DNA of 64,000 nt from Crambe crambe (GCA_963924555.1 OZ004585.1:7146556-7210555), one strand, 5' to 3'; positions 38,580 through 63,668 are shown, counted from the stretch's first letter. Notes: generated by a model not told the origin, from the letters alone. Numbers and translations are program-made.

Positions 38580-41466
38580 CAGGGGCGGATCCAGAAATTC
38601 ACAAAGGGGGTGCATTTTATGTAGAGAAAAATATCTGCGCGTGGAAAATTTTTTGCTTAGCCACACCCTTTTTGGATCAACCGTGCCCACTTGACGCATA
38701 AACATAACACACCAATTTATTTATTATAAATATATAAATATTAATCTGATAAGATATTTGATAATTTTAGCCTTCTGGGTTGTTTCTTAGCAAATATATC
38801 CACTAGTTCATCTAAATCCAACTTCAAATCTTTGTGTACAGATAACATAGTGAGACCATTAAATCTTTCTTCGCTCATAGTTGTTCTTAAAACTGATTTC
38901 ACAAGTTTAAGTTTACTAATAGAACGTTCACATTCACATGTAGTAACGGGTTGAGTTGCAAGAATACGAAAAATTATGTGGAGATTGGGATATAAATCAC
39001 TGTCAGCCACTATTAGAACTTTTCCAATTGTTGAGTAAGCATCACTAGCTGACTTGTCTTGTTTCCATTTAATAAACCAAGCATGTAACTCAGTATTTAA
39101 GGTAGAAATAGATGGTGATTCTCCATCATACAAATCGAGAAAATCTCTAAGATCTTTATCAGTTAAGGGTTCATCTAGTTCATACATTGAGGGGGGTAAA
39201 AGCTTTAGTGCTATTAAAGCTTTAGAATTATACTCGTCAAAGCGATCATTAAACTCTGAAATCAACTGGTCAAGAACAGGTATAGTAATCACACACCTGT
39301 GATATTCTTTGGATGATGTCATAGGTGTATTGGCTCGAGCAGTTTGCCGTGAATTAATTCTTGGAATGCTAGGCTGAACATTTATCTTATTAGCAAGTGT
39401 ACAAGCATACCACCTGGAGTGAAAAGAATCAATAATTTTTCTGATATCCTCTAAAGAGAGCTTGGTAGATTGAATATTGCTGTATGCTCGAACAATATCT
39501 TGCCACTTGCCCTGTAATTTTATACTGAGGCCTTTAGTATAAGCAAGAAGGTTTTTTGTTATAATAAGAGTGATTATCAACCGAAATTCCGTCATGGCTC
39601 TGAGGTATGACTGTGCATTGCTAATTGTGTCCCTATTCCAATTACCAGCTGGAGCTTCAATGATTTCTTCAGAACATGAAACAATTCCTTCATACAAATC
39701 CCAGAAAGCTTCAAAAGCATTGTGCCTCTCTACCCAGCGTGTTCTACAGAGATCCTTGAGTTTTTTTCTCTTTGAAATCTCTGAATTTGCTGAATGAATC
39801 TGCTCAATGTATTTGTCAAGTAGCAATTGCCTTTTTGGAGAGTTACTGAAGAACCTTGATATGGAAGAGGCCACATCCATCATATTACTTACCTCACGTA
39901 AGTTTATAGATTTTACTATACACAGATTAAGAACATGTGAAGAACAATGTGTGTAGATTGCTTTTGGGTACATGCTAGTGATCCTGGAAGCAACTCCTTT
40001 AGTCTTCCCTGCCATTGCACCAGCACCATCATAAGCTTGGGCACAAAGAAACTCTATATTCAAACCCCAATCTTTTGTTATACAATCAGTAATCATTTTT
40101 GTCAATGCTTCTCCAGAAGTTCCTGATTCACACTCCTTAAAACCTAAAAACTCCTCCCTGATCTCCAAATTTTCATCCACAAATCGCAATACTAAAGATA
40201 ACTGTTCCTTATTTGAAGAGTCACTAGCTTCATCGGCCATTATTGAAAAATACTTAGCAGACTTTACTTCAGCTAATAATTTGTTTCTGATGTACTCCCC
40301 ACATATTTCAATTACCTCATTTTGAATTGTTTTTGATGTGTAAGTAGCTCTACTTGAAGCATTTTGGAAATGATCACAAAGCACAGAATCACCAGCCTCA
40401 GATCGAAATTCTAACAATGCTAAAAAATTTCCCTTATTCAAACTAGTTGATGTCTGATCATCACAATGCCCACGTAAAGGTATATTTTGATATCCACAAA
40501 AAATTACAGATTTAAATACTGATTTTAGTACCTTTCGATTGAACTCGACCTGCCGAGATAGAGAATTGTTTAAGGCCAAATCAATGGGTAGTGAGTTTCT
40601 TGTCATATGACTGATAAATATCTGTGCATCTGTAACAGCATTGAAATGAGAAAGTTTACCTTTACCATCTTTACCAATAAAATGTTCTTTGAGAATTTCA
40701 GTAGCCTTGCGAAAATTATCAAGGGGACGAGAGACTAGAATACCAAGGTACTGTCCCTTGGTTCTGCCAAATAATACACAGTACTTACAATAGCCACCTT
40801 TACTTGTTTGCGAGTACACCAACCCTGGAAAGCTTTTAACCAACTACGTTGAAAGTGTCTATTTTTCCCTTGACTATCAGTAGCCACTGGAAATTTGTAA
40901 CCTTCATGAGGTACAAAGTGCTTATTCAGCAAAGAACATTTTTCATCATTGTTTAGCTTACTGACATACACAGCACCAATATCATTCATTTGAGGGTGAT
41001 GGCTCTCCAATAATGTAACACTCATAGATTGGTCTGTGGGTAATGGACTGTCATGATTCAACTCTTCATCCTGATTCATATCTTCACACAGTACAGAGGC
41101 TGAGTAGCTACTTTCCGAATCTTGTCTAAAAATATAGCACCTTCAATAAATAGCTATGTAGCTACGGTAGTGAATTATGCCAATCTGCGATCATAGACAG
41201 ACTCATAATTTGAACTGCTAGTATTGTAGGCTCCGCTACTGCTACCAATCTATTTAGCAAGCTAGAATACTCACCTAAAAAAGTCACCGATCTTCCTCTG
41301 CTTCCTCGCCTCCATTCCAGCTAGCTAACTCAGGTAGGTAGGTACCGATGAGCGCTAATAAGAATTAATAACTGATGCGCACGCGCATGTGTGAGGGGTG
41401 TGTCGGCTCAATGGTGACGTGGGGGGTGCACCTGCCCCTTTTGCTCCATACTAAATCCGCCAATAG
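38580..41466 (-). mobile_element. hAT-type DNA transposon containing the transposase
   Basis: The left end begins CAGGGGCGGATCCAG at 38580. The right end, read in reverse, has the related GGCGGATTTAG near 41456-41466, each with a GTGCA/TGCAC block just inside. The right terminus has decayed (CTATTG instead of CAGGGG) and no clean 8-bp target duplication is seen. CAGGG termini are usual for hAT elements. The element sits just upstream of the first visible talin exon. Confidence 0.7.
38741..41315 (-). pseudogene. hAT-superfamily transposase (ZMYM1 / DUF4371-like), one frameshift
   Basis: Exon 1 (41315-41275) encodes MEARKQRKIGDFF. Exon 2 (41125-38741) follows in phase through a split Arg codon and holds about 795 codons. 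A Cys pair (CKYC) marks a TTF-type zinc finger. Then come a DUF4371-like block (FSIMADEASDSSNKEQLSLV), the CRTRWVERH motif typical of hAT, and a C-terminal dimerisation region (TTCECERSISKLKLVKSVLR). Translation upstream of 40837 and downstream of 40834 lies in different frames: the run of four A (minus strand) between SWL and SFPGL needs one more A, and the downstream frame has a stop just upstream of this point. The element is therefore probably inactive unless this is a sequencing error. The N-terminus QRKIGDFF matches the PCNA-interacting PIP-box pattern. Confidence 0.88.
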
Positions 41467-41552
41467 TTGGAGTACATGTATGTCATTGTGCAATCATTTT
41501 CTTCTCTTGTTTGTGTATGTGCCTGAGTTTTTCTACCTTTTCCACATTGCAG

Positions 41553-44500
41553 TGAATTGGCTCAATCCTGACGAATGTTTGCATGAGCAAGATATCGAGG
41601 AGACATCCAGAAACATCTCCGACCAGAATGTTGATCGCAATGACCCAGTCCAACTCAACCTCCTATTTATGCAGGTGAAAAAAAAAATTATAGCCATAAT
41701 AGCTATTATCATTAATAAATCTCTTTCTCTCTCTCCTACTCCTTCTTCCGTCTTTCCTTCTCCTCCCACCCCTGTCCCTCCTTTCTCTCCTTCTCCCACC
41801 CCTTTTTGACCCCTATTCCTCTCTTATGTTCCTCCTTTCCACCCCTTCCCTTTGTGGTCCAGTCCAAAGACGCCATCGTTGATGGGACTCACTCTTGTAC
41901 TCGTGAAGAAGCCATATTATTTGCAGCCCTGCAGTGCCAGATCCAGTACGGGAACCATAATGAGGCTAAGCACAAGCCTGGCTTCCTCAACCTGGTTGAG
42001 TTCCTGCCTAGAGAATACACCAAGATCAGGGGAATCGAAAAGAACATTTTCACTGAGCATTGCAAGCTCCATAATTTGAGCAAGATCAACGCAAGGTTTC
42101 GTTACATTCAACTCTGCCGATCTCTCAGGACCTATGGAGTCACTTTCTTCCTAGTCAAAGTAGGGAATGTAGTTATAATATTATACGTACATGCATACCA
42201 TTTGGTTTGGTGGGGAATTTTCATGGGTAGTGGTTAATTCCCTTGCTTGTAGCTAAGCAGCTCTGTTCTGCATTAAGCAACATACAGTAATAATAATTAC
42301 TAGCGAGTACCCGCAGAAACTCTGCGCATGCCTGCGTCCGCAAAAACTCTACACACGGAATGTGTGTGTGTCCACTCACTGGCAGTGAGTGGCTACCAGT
42401 GACATATATGAAGGGTACAAGTTATGCATGTCAAGTAAAGGTCTATTTGAGACTATTGCAAGGGCATTATCATGTCAGATTCCACTAATTGTAATGTGCA
42501 AACTTTAAGCGAGATTTAATTGTGCAAATATTTTGATTTTAACTTGTACGCTTGAGTTTATTCTCCCTTTTCACATGCATTAATCTGTAGTGAGTCTGAC
42601 TATCCATCTAACACCATGCCACCAGTCCACATAGGTACCTGGAATCTCTCAGCTGTGGGACTTCAGGTTCCCATACCACTTACTGGAGAAGTATAGTCAG
42701 TTTGAGACAATAATTGTGTACAGCTGACCATCTGCCTTTACTGTCCTATATAGGATGTAGGTTCTGACTATTAAGTACCACAACCTGCAATAGAGGGTTG
42801 CAAGTGTTTGCATAAGGATTGATTTTCTCACGTGCAACATAGCTAGCTAGTTACTCAATCCATTTCTCAACTGGAGTAAATCCTTTTAGTGATCAATTCC
42901 AAGTTGTCCCAAATTTCATTTTAACCAGTAAACAGTTCTTTGAGTGCAGAAGGATAATCAGTAAGAAGTAGCTAGTCCATTGTGACAGCAGTTGAGAGCT
43001 TCACTTGCAAACCTCAAACTTGACAATGGGCTCACTTGCAAACCTCAAACTTGACAATGGGCCCAAGGTGCTGCTTGTTTTATTAGCACCTAGCCTATGT
43101 CTTTGTTCTTCCCTGTTAGTTTTCTCCTAATACTCTCTCTCTCTCCCTTCTCTCCTTCACTCTGTACCTCTCTCTTTCTCTTGCTCTTTCATCTTCTGTC
43201 AAGTGTGTTCTTCGACTTCTCTCCCTCTCTCTCCCTTGGTCTTTCATCTTCAGTGAAATGTGCTCTCTGACTTCTTTGCCTCTCTCTCTCCCTTGATCTT
43301 CTAGTTTCTGAACTTCAACTCTGCCTCTCTCTCCCTGAATTTCGCGCTATTGTATTTAAATCTGAGCATGCGCAGTCATGTCTAAGTATGCGCACATTTG
43401 TCACAAGCTGACTTCCCATCTCTCATCTTGCTACTCTGTGGGAGTTGAATTTATCCCGCTTGTGGCTGAAATTCTAGGTGGCCTCGTGGAGGATGCTATC
43501 ACCTGATGCCACCTCGTCCACCAAGCACCTTTTCGGGCATGTCGCCATTGCTCTTCGGCATGGGAATGCAAGTTTATGGCTGCGACCCTGCCCCCTGAAC
43601 TGGATGGTCTTTGTTTTACTGCTGTTGTGTTTTTGTTGTTTTATTTTATGTGATGCATACCTTGACATAATGTGACGTAGTGCGTATGTACACACTGACA
43701 AGCACATTACTAGAGATGCTCGTATAGCATTAGTTGGGCGAGCAAGCAGCCAGTGGTCATTTCAATGTGCTCCTCCCTCACTTGTGATTATATAGCCCCA
43801 ACAGTGACTTTCGATATCTAGCTATTCAGGTTGTTAACTGACTTGGTGCATTCCCAGTTAGCATTAGAGTGTCTTCTCTGAACCCAGGCTACCACTCCTG
43901 TTCAGACTCAGTAGCTAGTCTCTCAAATAATGAGCCCTCATATGCTCTAATCTGGCAGCTCTGTGTTCTGCTGACTCTGCTCTCCTTCTGGCTCTCATTT
44001 GCTCTGCTCTTGCAGCATTATCTTCTGCTGACTCTGTACATTCCCTCCTCCTGGCTCTATCTGTCGCATTTCTTTGCTAGTCTTGTTTTTCTCTGTTCCT
44101 TTGACTCTGTTCTCCTTCTAGCTCTGTCTCTTTCATTTCTTTCATGAGGTCTCGCTCTTCTTTGCTGGTCAGTTTCTAGAGGGTGTTCTGGGGCCCTCCT
44201 TCGCTTGTTTTCTGGTTCTCTGGGTTCCATAATACTCGCTACAATAGTGTTTCAACTTCAAGCTTAACGAAAATGATTGCTTATTATGACGTTGCTTAGT
44301 AGCTATTTCATGCGCATGCGTAAGCGCATGCGCATTTTGAGTGACGTACGTTACATATAAATATCGCGAATTTCCATTTTGACCAATTAGTGTGGGGCTT
44401 CGCTCGCTCGCCAATTATATAGATTATCTAATCAGAGCACACCTCACACTCCCATTGATACAAATTGTCCTACATGTGGCATGGTTTATAACATTGAGTG

Positions 44501-44942
44501 CCTTTAATAATTGATACAATTTTGATTATAGGAAAAGATGAAGGGTCATAAAAAGCTTGTGCCTCGTCTCCTGGGTATTACCCGGGATTCAATCATGTGT
44601 GTGGACAAAAACACCAAGGAGGTGCTGAAGACTTGGCCAATCGCCACTGTTTGGAGATGGGGCCTCACACCAAATACATTCACTCTGGTAGGTAAAGGGT
44701 CATCACCACCATAAGTTCAATTAGCTTATATTAGGTAAAGTGTCATCAAGTTTGCAGTTATCTCTCTCCCCTCCATATTAGGACTTTGGTGGGTCATTCT
44801 ACACAGTTAAGACTACAGAGGGAAAGACCATCATACAGCTGATTGCAGGCATTATCGACATTATCATACAAAAGGAGAAACACATCCACAGAGAAGATGA
44901 GGATGAGCCCGTCATCATGGACTTTGAAGTTGACCCCAAAAA
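41553..44942 (+). CDS. Talin FERM F2-F3 coding exons
   Basis: Four exons with intact reading frame and canonical splice sites (donors GTGAAA, GTAGGG, GTAGGT, GTGAGC). F2 spans the first two. The F2/F3 junction falls between FFLVK and the EKMKGHKKLVPRLLG block, as in animal talins. F3 continues across the exons at 44532 and 44782. The clean frame across 736 coding bases argues that this part was under selection until recently. Confidence 0.83.
42240..44531. other. Long talin intron
   Basis: No further talin exon seen. Contains T/C-rich text near 43130-43330 with diverged direct repeats (TCTCTCCCTTGRTCTT), and a GCATGCGTAAGCGCATGCGC patch near 44312-44331. Confidence 0.4.
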
Positions 44943-45584
44943 GTGAGCAAGTAAAAAAAAAAAAAAAAAAAATCCATCATTTGCTGAATCAGCAAATTTA
45001 TTGGTCGATTATTATTTTATTCATCTTTTTATCACTTTAGGGCTCCTGTAACAACGTTCACCCGTGGTCGTCATGGCTATGGAGAAGAAGAGGGTGCTCC
45101 TCATCATGCCTCCCAGGAGGAGTTAAATGGCAGGGGATCTGAAACATTAGCTGCTGCTGGTACATCAACATAGCTTGGTATTGCACATGCATCATTTGTG
45201 TAGTGTTGAATGTATTACTTAAGGAGATATTGCTTTGTGCACACCTTAAATTACCACTCTACTCCTCTCTGACTTTTATCTTTCCCTCTCTCCCTCCTCT
45301 CCTTCCCTCTTCTCCATCCCCTCCCTTTCTTCCAATCTCTCCTTCCCTCCCTCCCACCCTCCTCTCTCCTTCCCTTCCATTCTCTCCCTCCACCCTCTCT
45401 CTGCCTTCTGGATGAATGTATGTAGGTATCTTGCACCAGACTGCCAACCAACCACAGAACCTTCAAGTTCTGGAGGCCCAGAGAGTCCTCCAGGGAAACA
45501 TCAATGATGGGATGCAGGCTGTCACCAGTGACCTCCAATCACATGCCGAGCTTCCTCCTCTGGGAGCTGATTCTGTAAGTACAT

Positions 45585-46051
<467 letters not shown>

Positions 46052-46224
46052 TCTTGTAGTGATTATGCTTGCTTTAACAGGAGGGTATGGTAATACTGGG
46101 GGTGGGCACAATTATGATAATAATTATGGTCCCAGGGGTGGCTATGAAACAGCTTTTCTTTTATCTTTATACATATTATGTGATATGATTAGTATTCATC
46201 ATTACCTTTGAACCTTTCCTGCAG

Positions 46225-46305
46225 TGCTGTGACGATGAATGTTGCAGCATCAAATGCTCTGAAGAAGGAGGCCATCAAGAAGCAGCAGATAGCTGCCAAA
46301 CAGTA
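46225..46305 (+). pseudogene. Isolated talin rod-like exon, out of phase with the preceding exon
   Basis: Between acceptor CCTGCAG and a possible donor GTAACA, one frame reads AVTMNVAASNALKKEAIKKQ then QIAAKQ. This resembles the talin rod segment of the form ATNAAAQNAIKKK...HAAKQ. Direct splicing from the exon ending at 45574 (phase 0) would read another frame (Cys-rich, CCDDECC). About 200 residues of rod normally lie between the two segments, so exons are missing here. Confidence 0.45.
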
Positions 46306-46309
46306 ACAT

Positions 46310-47040
46310 GATTAGCTACTAGTAGCCTTGGGACTAGTAGCTTTGGGGCTGAAATTTAGTGTGGAGATAGTCCAACTATTATAGAACACATGACAGAAGT
46401 TCTAATTATTATTTTTGAGTACATACTAACTTCACATAATTCATAACATAATATATCTACAACCAATCAGTGTTCGGTGGAATTTCAGAAGGAGTTGAGC
46501 ATGACATCTAAGGTCTGATTGACTAAGTCCTGGCAATGATAGCTACTTATTGGTCCTATAGCTAGCTGGTTCACCCATCACTGATAGATGTGCCGATTCA
46601 CTTCTGCAGGGTGGAGAAAGTGGTCTCATTAGCTAAATGTGCCAATTCACTTCTGCCTACATTGTGTATGATATAGCTCTGACAAGATGTCAGTCACACA
46701 TATTGTGCCATTCTACAGTAGTACTGGTCTCATTCTAGCTAGCTACCCGTGTGCTTTGTCTCGTTACAGGGTGGTCTGATTAGACAGGTTCCACTGTAGC
46801 TGGAATAGGTGCTGTTGGGACATCTATAGGGTGATCTGAGCATTGATGTCTCCTTAATTCACTCAGTTCACTAATATAGTTTGGCGTAGCCGATCGTCTA
46901 CCATATTTGCCTCGGAGAGGGTCGGCCTCGGCTGCGCTACAAGCATGCGCGTTACAAGAATTAATTTGAAAACACTTTTATGGTGCATTATTATATACAG
47001 TGCTAAAGAAATTGTTATTCGATTTAAATACTCTCAGTAC
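46310..47040. other. Gene-free stretch
   Basis: One GATAGTCCAAC repeat copy (46320-46400) and two copies of GTGCCGATTCACTTCTGC-like text (46590, 46640). Nothing else supported. Confidence 0.4.
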
Positions 47041-47046
47041 AAAAAT

Positions 47047-47338
47047 TTAATATAAACAAGACAATAACGAACATAGAAAATAAATTTTTAACAATGATAA
47101 AAGGGCTGAACTTTTTCCAGTTGATTTCTTAGAAGTGGTAGGAGTAGAAGTAGTGGTAGTTTTCAGAGAGTTTTTTGGGGAGCTTTTAGGTGAGGTTTTA
47201 CGAGTGCTTCTTCCTTTGCTTGTTGAGAGTATAGAGTTGACTGTTTTTCTCATCTTCTTGGCTTGTTCCTCCATGCATTTCTCCTTCAGAGTCTGTTCGA
47301 TGCATTCTTCCACACACTGAATCTCTCCGTCAACTAAA
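47047..47338 (-). CDS. Lys/Ser/Thr-rich terminal exon of an unidentified gene
   Basis: The minus-strand frame from an AATTTAG acceptor near 47339 reads DGEIQCVEECIEQTLKEKCM, then basic and Ser/Thr-rich text (SPKSSPKNSLKTTTTSTPTT), ending in a hydrophobic ...LLSLLKIYFLCSLLSCLY. The even amino-acid pattern and lack of microsatellite content favour real coding. No upstream exon could be attached and no family is recognised. It may be a leftover of a gene lost with the neighbouring duplication. Confidence 0.35.
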
Positions 47339-47439
47339 TTATCATAGGAAGAACAGCGTTACTACTGAAGTATACAATCTCTTACTACCCTTTATATCAA
47401 GACAAGACTCAAGCCTGCAAGAGTGGTCCCACTGCAACA

Positions 47440-47690
47440 GCCCTCAATACAGAGGTTGGATAATACAGTGGAAAGGTCCCACTATATTATCCAACCTCTG
47501 TATTGAGGACACCTCTATACTAAGGACAATTTCCAAAGTGTCCACAATAGAGAAGAAACACTGTTTCTGTTGTCACTGTGCTCTGCTAATTGTCATAAAA
47601 ACCCTACATCGCTGCCAAAAAGGATAATATGGCAGCAACGATGTAGGGTTTATGTCAATTTTATGACAGTTAGCGGAGCACAGTGACAAA
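47440..47690. mobile_element. Inverted 87-bp satellite fragment and a palindromic MITE
   Basis: ACCTCTGTATTGAGGACACC text (47490-47550) is the satellite in reverse. Then inverse arms TTGTCACTGTGCTCTGCTAA / its complement at 47570-47690, with AACCCTACATCG near the centre. Confidence 0.75.
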
Positions 47691-48095
47691 TGCAGTCCAT
47701 GCAGTGATATAGGGTTTATCAATTCTGTGACAGTTAGCAGAGCAAATGCAGTACATAGCCAGTACCTTGTTTCCGTACTTTTCATAGTCATATACATCAC
47801 TCTTTCACTTAGAAGAAATGTTTTTACTCTCACTTGTATAAACCGAAGTGGTGGTAGTTTTCAGAGAGTTACTTCACCCTTTTTGAATATCAAACCATGC
47901 CCATTTGATGTATATACTTTTAGCTAGCAGCTGTAATTGTTGATATATGAGGAGATTAAGATTACACTCCTATAAAACACTCTCTTTATGGTTAATCCAT
48001 TGGCATCATAACTTCATGGGTGTGTGTGATTGCCACATCATGTCCAGGGTGTTAATGGACTTACAATAGTATAATTGCAAAGAAAAAAAAATTAA

Positions 48096-48100
48096 TTTTT

Positions 48101-48131
<31 letters not shown>

Positions 48132-48135
48132 GGGG
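48096..48135. repeat. T15 followed by G25
   Basis: Adjacent homopolymers, 48096-48110 T and 48111-48135 G. Confidence 0.95.
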
Positions 48136-48474
48136 AAGCTGGAAGTTTTGGGAGAACCCTGGTACCAGTTGCCTCTTCACTCTTCACTCGTTATCAACCA
48201 ACAATGCTGTGGCCAAGGAATAGTACCTCGCTACATCTTAGATAGCCTTCTCTTCTGTGCCCCTGAAGCCTTGTTACTTCCGATGCCCGGAGGATCTAAG
48301 CATTCTCAGAAATTGCTTCTGCAATCAGCTATGGTAGCCTCATCTCCATCAGGTGAAAATATATAACAAATGAATATTACCAGTAAATCTGCATGGTTTA
48401 ATGACTCATCAGTAGCTGTATGGTGTGTGTAATTTGTGTACATGGGGAAAAACACTTAGATATGATTTGGACTG

Positions 48475-48777
48475 GATAATAAAAGTGGTCTGGTGAACAC
48501 CGGACCAACTGGAGTGGTGGATACACCCCTGTATCATATAATGTAGCATAGCTAACAATTAATCCTGGAAGAGCTATATAACATGAAAATCAGAAAATGA
48601 ACATCTGTTGGCTAGTTGCTAACAACTGAATAATGAGTTAAATCCTTTCGTTAACAGAGACAGGTAAAATGAGTAATGACAGGAAGTTACATATAAAATA
48701 CAGTAGCTACTCTTTATCAGGGGTGTATCCACCACTCTGGTTGGTCTGGTTTTCATCGGACCACTCTTATTATCCAA
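48475..48777. mobile_element. MITE with ~57-bp inverted ends
   Basis: GGATAATAAAAGTGGTCTGG at left; GGATAATAAGAGTGGTCCGA at right (reversed); both run to GTGGTGGATACACCCCTG. About 300 bp. Confidence 0.82.
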
Positions 48778-48779
48778 TG

Positions 48780-49560
48780 CCTGCAGAGTTAGCTAATATA
48801 TGAAGCACCATGACTCATGATCATATTTATCGAAACTCCTTCTGATAAGTGGGTGAAGGATAAAGTGGGCATGTTGATCACACACACGGGCCACTCAAAA
48901 TTCTGTGGATACACCCCCGGGTTTCCAGCCCTGGCCCCACCTTTTGTCCACATGTATTTTCCTACTAGAAATCAGAAAATAAATCAGTGCAGGTGGTTAA
49001 GATCAAAGCATGTCTATATATATACACATACGTAGCTACATATAAGGTTGTTGGTATGCTGGAATAATCCACCATGCATTCATGCAATGTAGGTTGTGAG
49101 GTTATTTGCTTCCTCAAAGAAAAAAAAGACGTATTCTAGCTACTCATCATGGTGACAGGTCACAGCTGGAAATTGAACCTCTCTAGAACACAGGGCATTG
49201 TGGGGCAAGCCTGATCAATTCTCTAACTGAGTATTCTTTTGCTATCAATGTGGCTAAAAATTATACACAGGTTATGATGTAGCTATATCAACTCATGCAT
49301 GGAGCCCTAGCATCAAGTAACAAACTGACTTGCATGAGAGAACTGAACAACTAAAATTTAGTACTGGGCATGAGGAATACTGCATACCTTTGTATAATTA
49401 AGTCTTGTATAAGAGGCTAATGTTTGCGGTCATGCCTTTGATAGCTACTAGAACCTCCGTTAGATTGTTAGATTAGATTGTGTCTGAATACTCATTAACT
49501 GATTCTGTGAATAGAGTCAGTACTTATATTAAGTATGCAACTACAACAAGCAGTGCTTAT
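48780..49560. other. Gene-free stretch
   Basis: No exon supported. Downstream (minus-strand sense) of the decayed receptor exons; no copy of the tail exon found here. Confidence 0.4.
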
Positions 49561-49567
49561 AAGAACA

Positions 49568-49860
49568 ATGCTCCACCAAAAAAAAGAAAGAAAAAGACTC
49601 TGACATAGCTAAGCACCAACATTGGAGTTGCAGTCACTATTCAGTTCCAAATAAGTTGAGGGATACGGCAGATGCTGATACTTGAGAAGAGAACCTGTCA
49701 GTAAGTGTGGATGCACTGGAGAACACCACCAAAGTTGAGAATGTAACAGTTTGAGCACTGTTGCATTGCAGTAAAGACATTTGTAAGTCATTAGCAGTTA
49801 TATTACAAGAACAGTCTTCTCTCAACTTGGCAATATTAAACACTTGCTTCAACCCTTCCC
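49568..49860 (-). pseudogene. Decayed duplicate of the receptor juxtamembrane/TM exon
   Basis: The minus strand reads IAKLREDCSCNITANDLQMS and NSAQTVTFSTLVVFSSASTL, closely paralogous to the intact exon at 52331-52746. It runs into a stop right after SLNLFGTE, just before the part that encodes the membrane helix in the intact copy. The DNA downstream still resembles the TM-coding part but with indels (an A/G-rich run near 49580-49600). Confidence 0.75.
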
Positions 49861-50016
49861 AAAAAACCTATTAACCTATGATTATTAATGTGAGTTAGTA
49901 GAATTGCATAATATTGAGACTATAACTGACAGCATCTTCCAAAGGTCCTCTCATTTGAAACTGTATCTTCAAACGAGCTGATAATGAATGATGAAAGAAG
50001 AAGAAAGCACAAGTAC

Positions 50017-50259
50017 CTTTCTCTCTTATTATCACTTTCACTGAAATTATTGGTGCTGCAGTGGTGTTCACTCTGCACTGATACAGACTCCCATTCGACC
50101 AGTTCTCACTGAGAGAGTGGTACCAGTGGTTGTTTGGAGAGTGATGTGCTATTCTTCTCACTATGGAGATACTGGACAGCTAATAGTGGCAGAACACATC
50201 AGGAGAGCTACTTGAAAACAATGCATTCTTATCGGCAGAGAAGGAATGATCAAGAGACA
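50017..50259 (-). pseudogene. Decayed duplicate of the receptor fourth Ig exon
   Basis: Paralogous to 52978-53241: the start (VSLDHSFSADKNALFSS) and end (CRVNTTAAPIISVKVIIREK then GTACTT donor) are kept. The middle has small deletions that shift the frame and put a stop within the first third. Same order and orientation as the intact exons, about 2.8 kb downstream, so this is a tandem partial duplication followed by decay. Confidence 0.78.
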
Positions 50260-50297
50260 CTGCTAACCTCAAACCTAGTCTGGCACAGTCAACCCTT

Positions 50298-50350
50298 TAT
50301 GTATGTATGTATGTATGTATGTATGTATGTATGTATGTATGTACGTATGC
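50298..50350. repeat. (TATG)n
   Basis: Tetranucleotide tract, flanked by GTATGCATGCATG. Confidence 0.94.
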
Positions 50351-50639
50351 ATGCATGTATGCAGGGTTTCATCTAGGATTTTCGTCTTGGGGGGGAAGCT
50401 CACCAATCAGAGGGTGTGGGAGGGGATGTGCCCCCTCCCATGCGAAGCCAAAAATGTTTACTAATCTGAAGTAGGTCCTTAATTACTCCCTTAAGTGACT
50501 ACATGTAACAACCTTTGGTCACCAAAGGGAGTAGCCTTGGGGGAAATAGGTTAGTGTGTGGGGGGGGGGGAAGATTGAGGGTTTGGGGGGGAAGCTTCCC
50601 CCCTGCACCCCCAGTAGATGAAACCCTGGTATGTATGTG

Positions 50640-50858
50640 TGTATGTATGTATGTGTGGAGTCAAGTGCACTCTTGGCTTGTAAGTGGAAGACCATGAGTT
50701 CGAGTCCCACCACTTGCTGAGCTGTGAGTTCCTAGCCTGGGCTCAGGAGGTTGCCAGCACTGGCTCATGATGCCTGCTTAGTGCACAGGCATCCTGGCAC
50801 ATGTACACATGCATGATTGCTCAGTGGCAGCTGATTTGCTCTTTTTTTTTTTTTTTTT
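50640..50858 (+). mobile_element. Possible tRNA-derived SINE
   Basis: Contains GAGTTCGAGTCCC, a good pol III B-box, inside a tRNA-like TGGCTTGTAAGTGGAAGACC context, and ends in a run of 18 T. The A-box is unconvincing and no second copy was seen. Confidence 0.35.
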
Positions 50859-51529
50859 GCATGTAGCTATGCATGCATACAAACAATGTCTCCATAAGCA
50901 TTCGTGGGAAAGGAGCATTATGGGAAAGTGAGTCTGGTAGCTATTAAACATAGGTATGTAGATTAGTTATTAGTTGCTACTGTAATGTGATGCTGTTAAT
51001 CAATGAGCCTGAATTGATATGAAATCGATATATGCAAATAGCTAATAGCAACTCTTAGTGTAGAGCTGTTAGATAACTAGCTAATTCTTTTCAAAGGCTA
51101 ATGGTAGATCTCCATAGCTTCTCTGTGTTCTCAGTCCCTTGATCTATTGTACCATGACCTAATTTATGTTTAACTTGTACATCTTATAGCCAAGTATATA
51201 GTTGTAATTAATATTTGGAAACACTTTTTGTCTGACAATAGGAAGTGTCCCTTCTTGGCCACTGTATATAAGTAGCTATTTCGACTATGAAGTAGCTAAT
51301 CAGTGGAAAGTGAATCTTTGACTCACCTTATGACAAAAAAAAAAAAAGGCTCAATGAGTCAAATGCCTTCCCAATCTGGACTTAAAAAGTATGACCATAT
51401 TCGAAATAATAATTGACACACAACTATCTAATGTGTAAGTTAAGTTTAAAGGCAATATGTTAAACCATATGCAGTTACTATAGCTAGGTATACTGTTTGA
51501 GAAGTAAAAGTATCAATAAGGATTATGTT

Positions 51530-63668
<12,139 letters not shown>

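Noticed and set aside
39054..39797. Plus-strand frames opposite the hAT transposase
   Set aside because: Shadows of the transposase coding strand.
43474..43707. Overlapping frames on both strands in the talin intron
   Set aside because: No splice sites that fit talin phases and no family likeness.
50645..50715. Functional tRNA gene
   Set aside because: B-box present but no convincing A-box, acceptor stem or cloverleaf.
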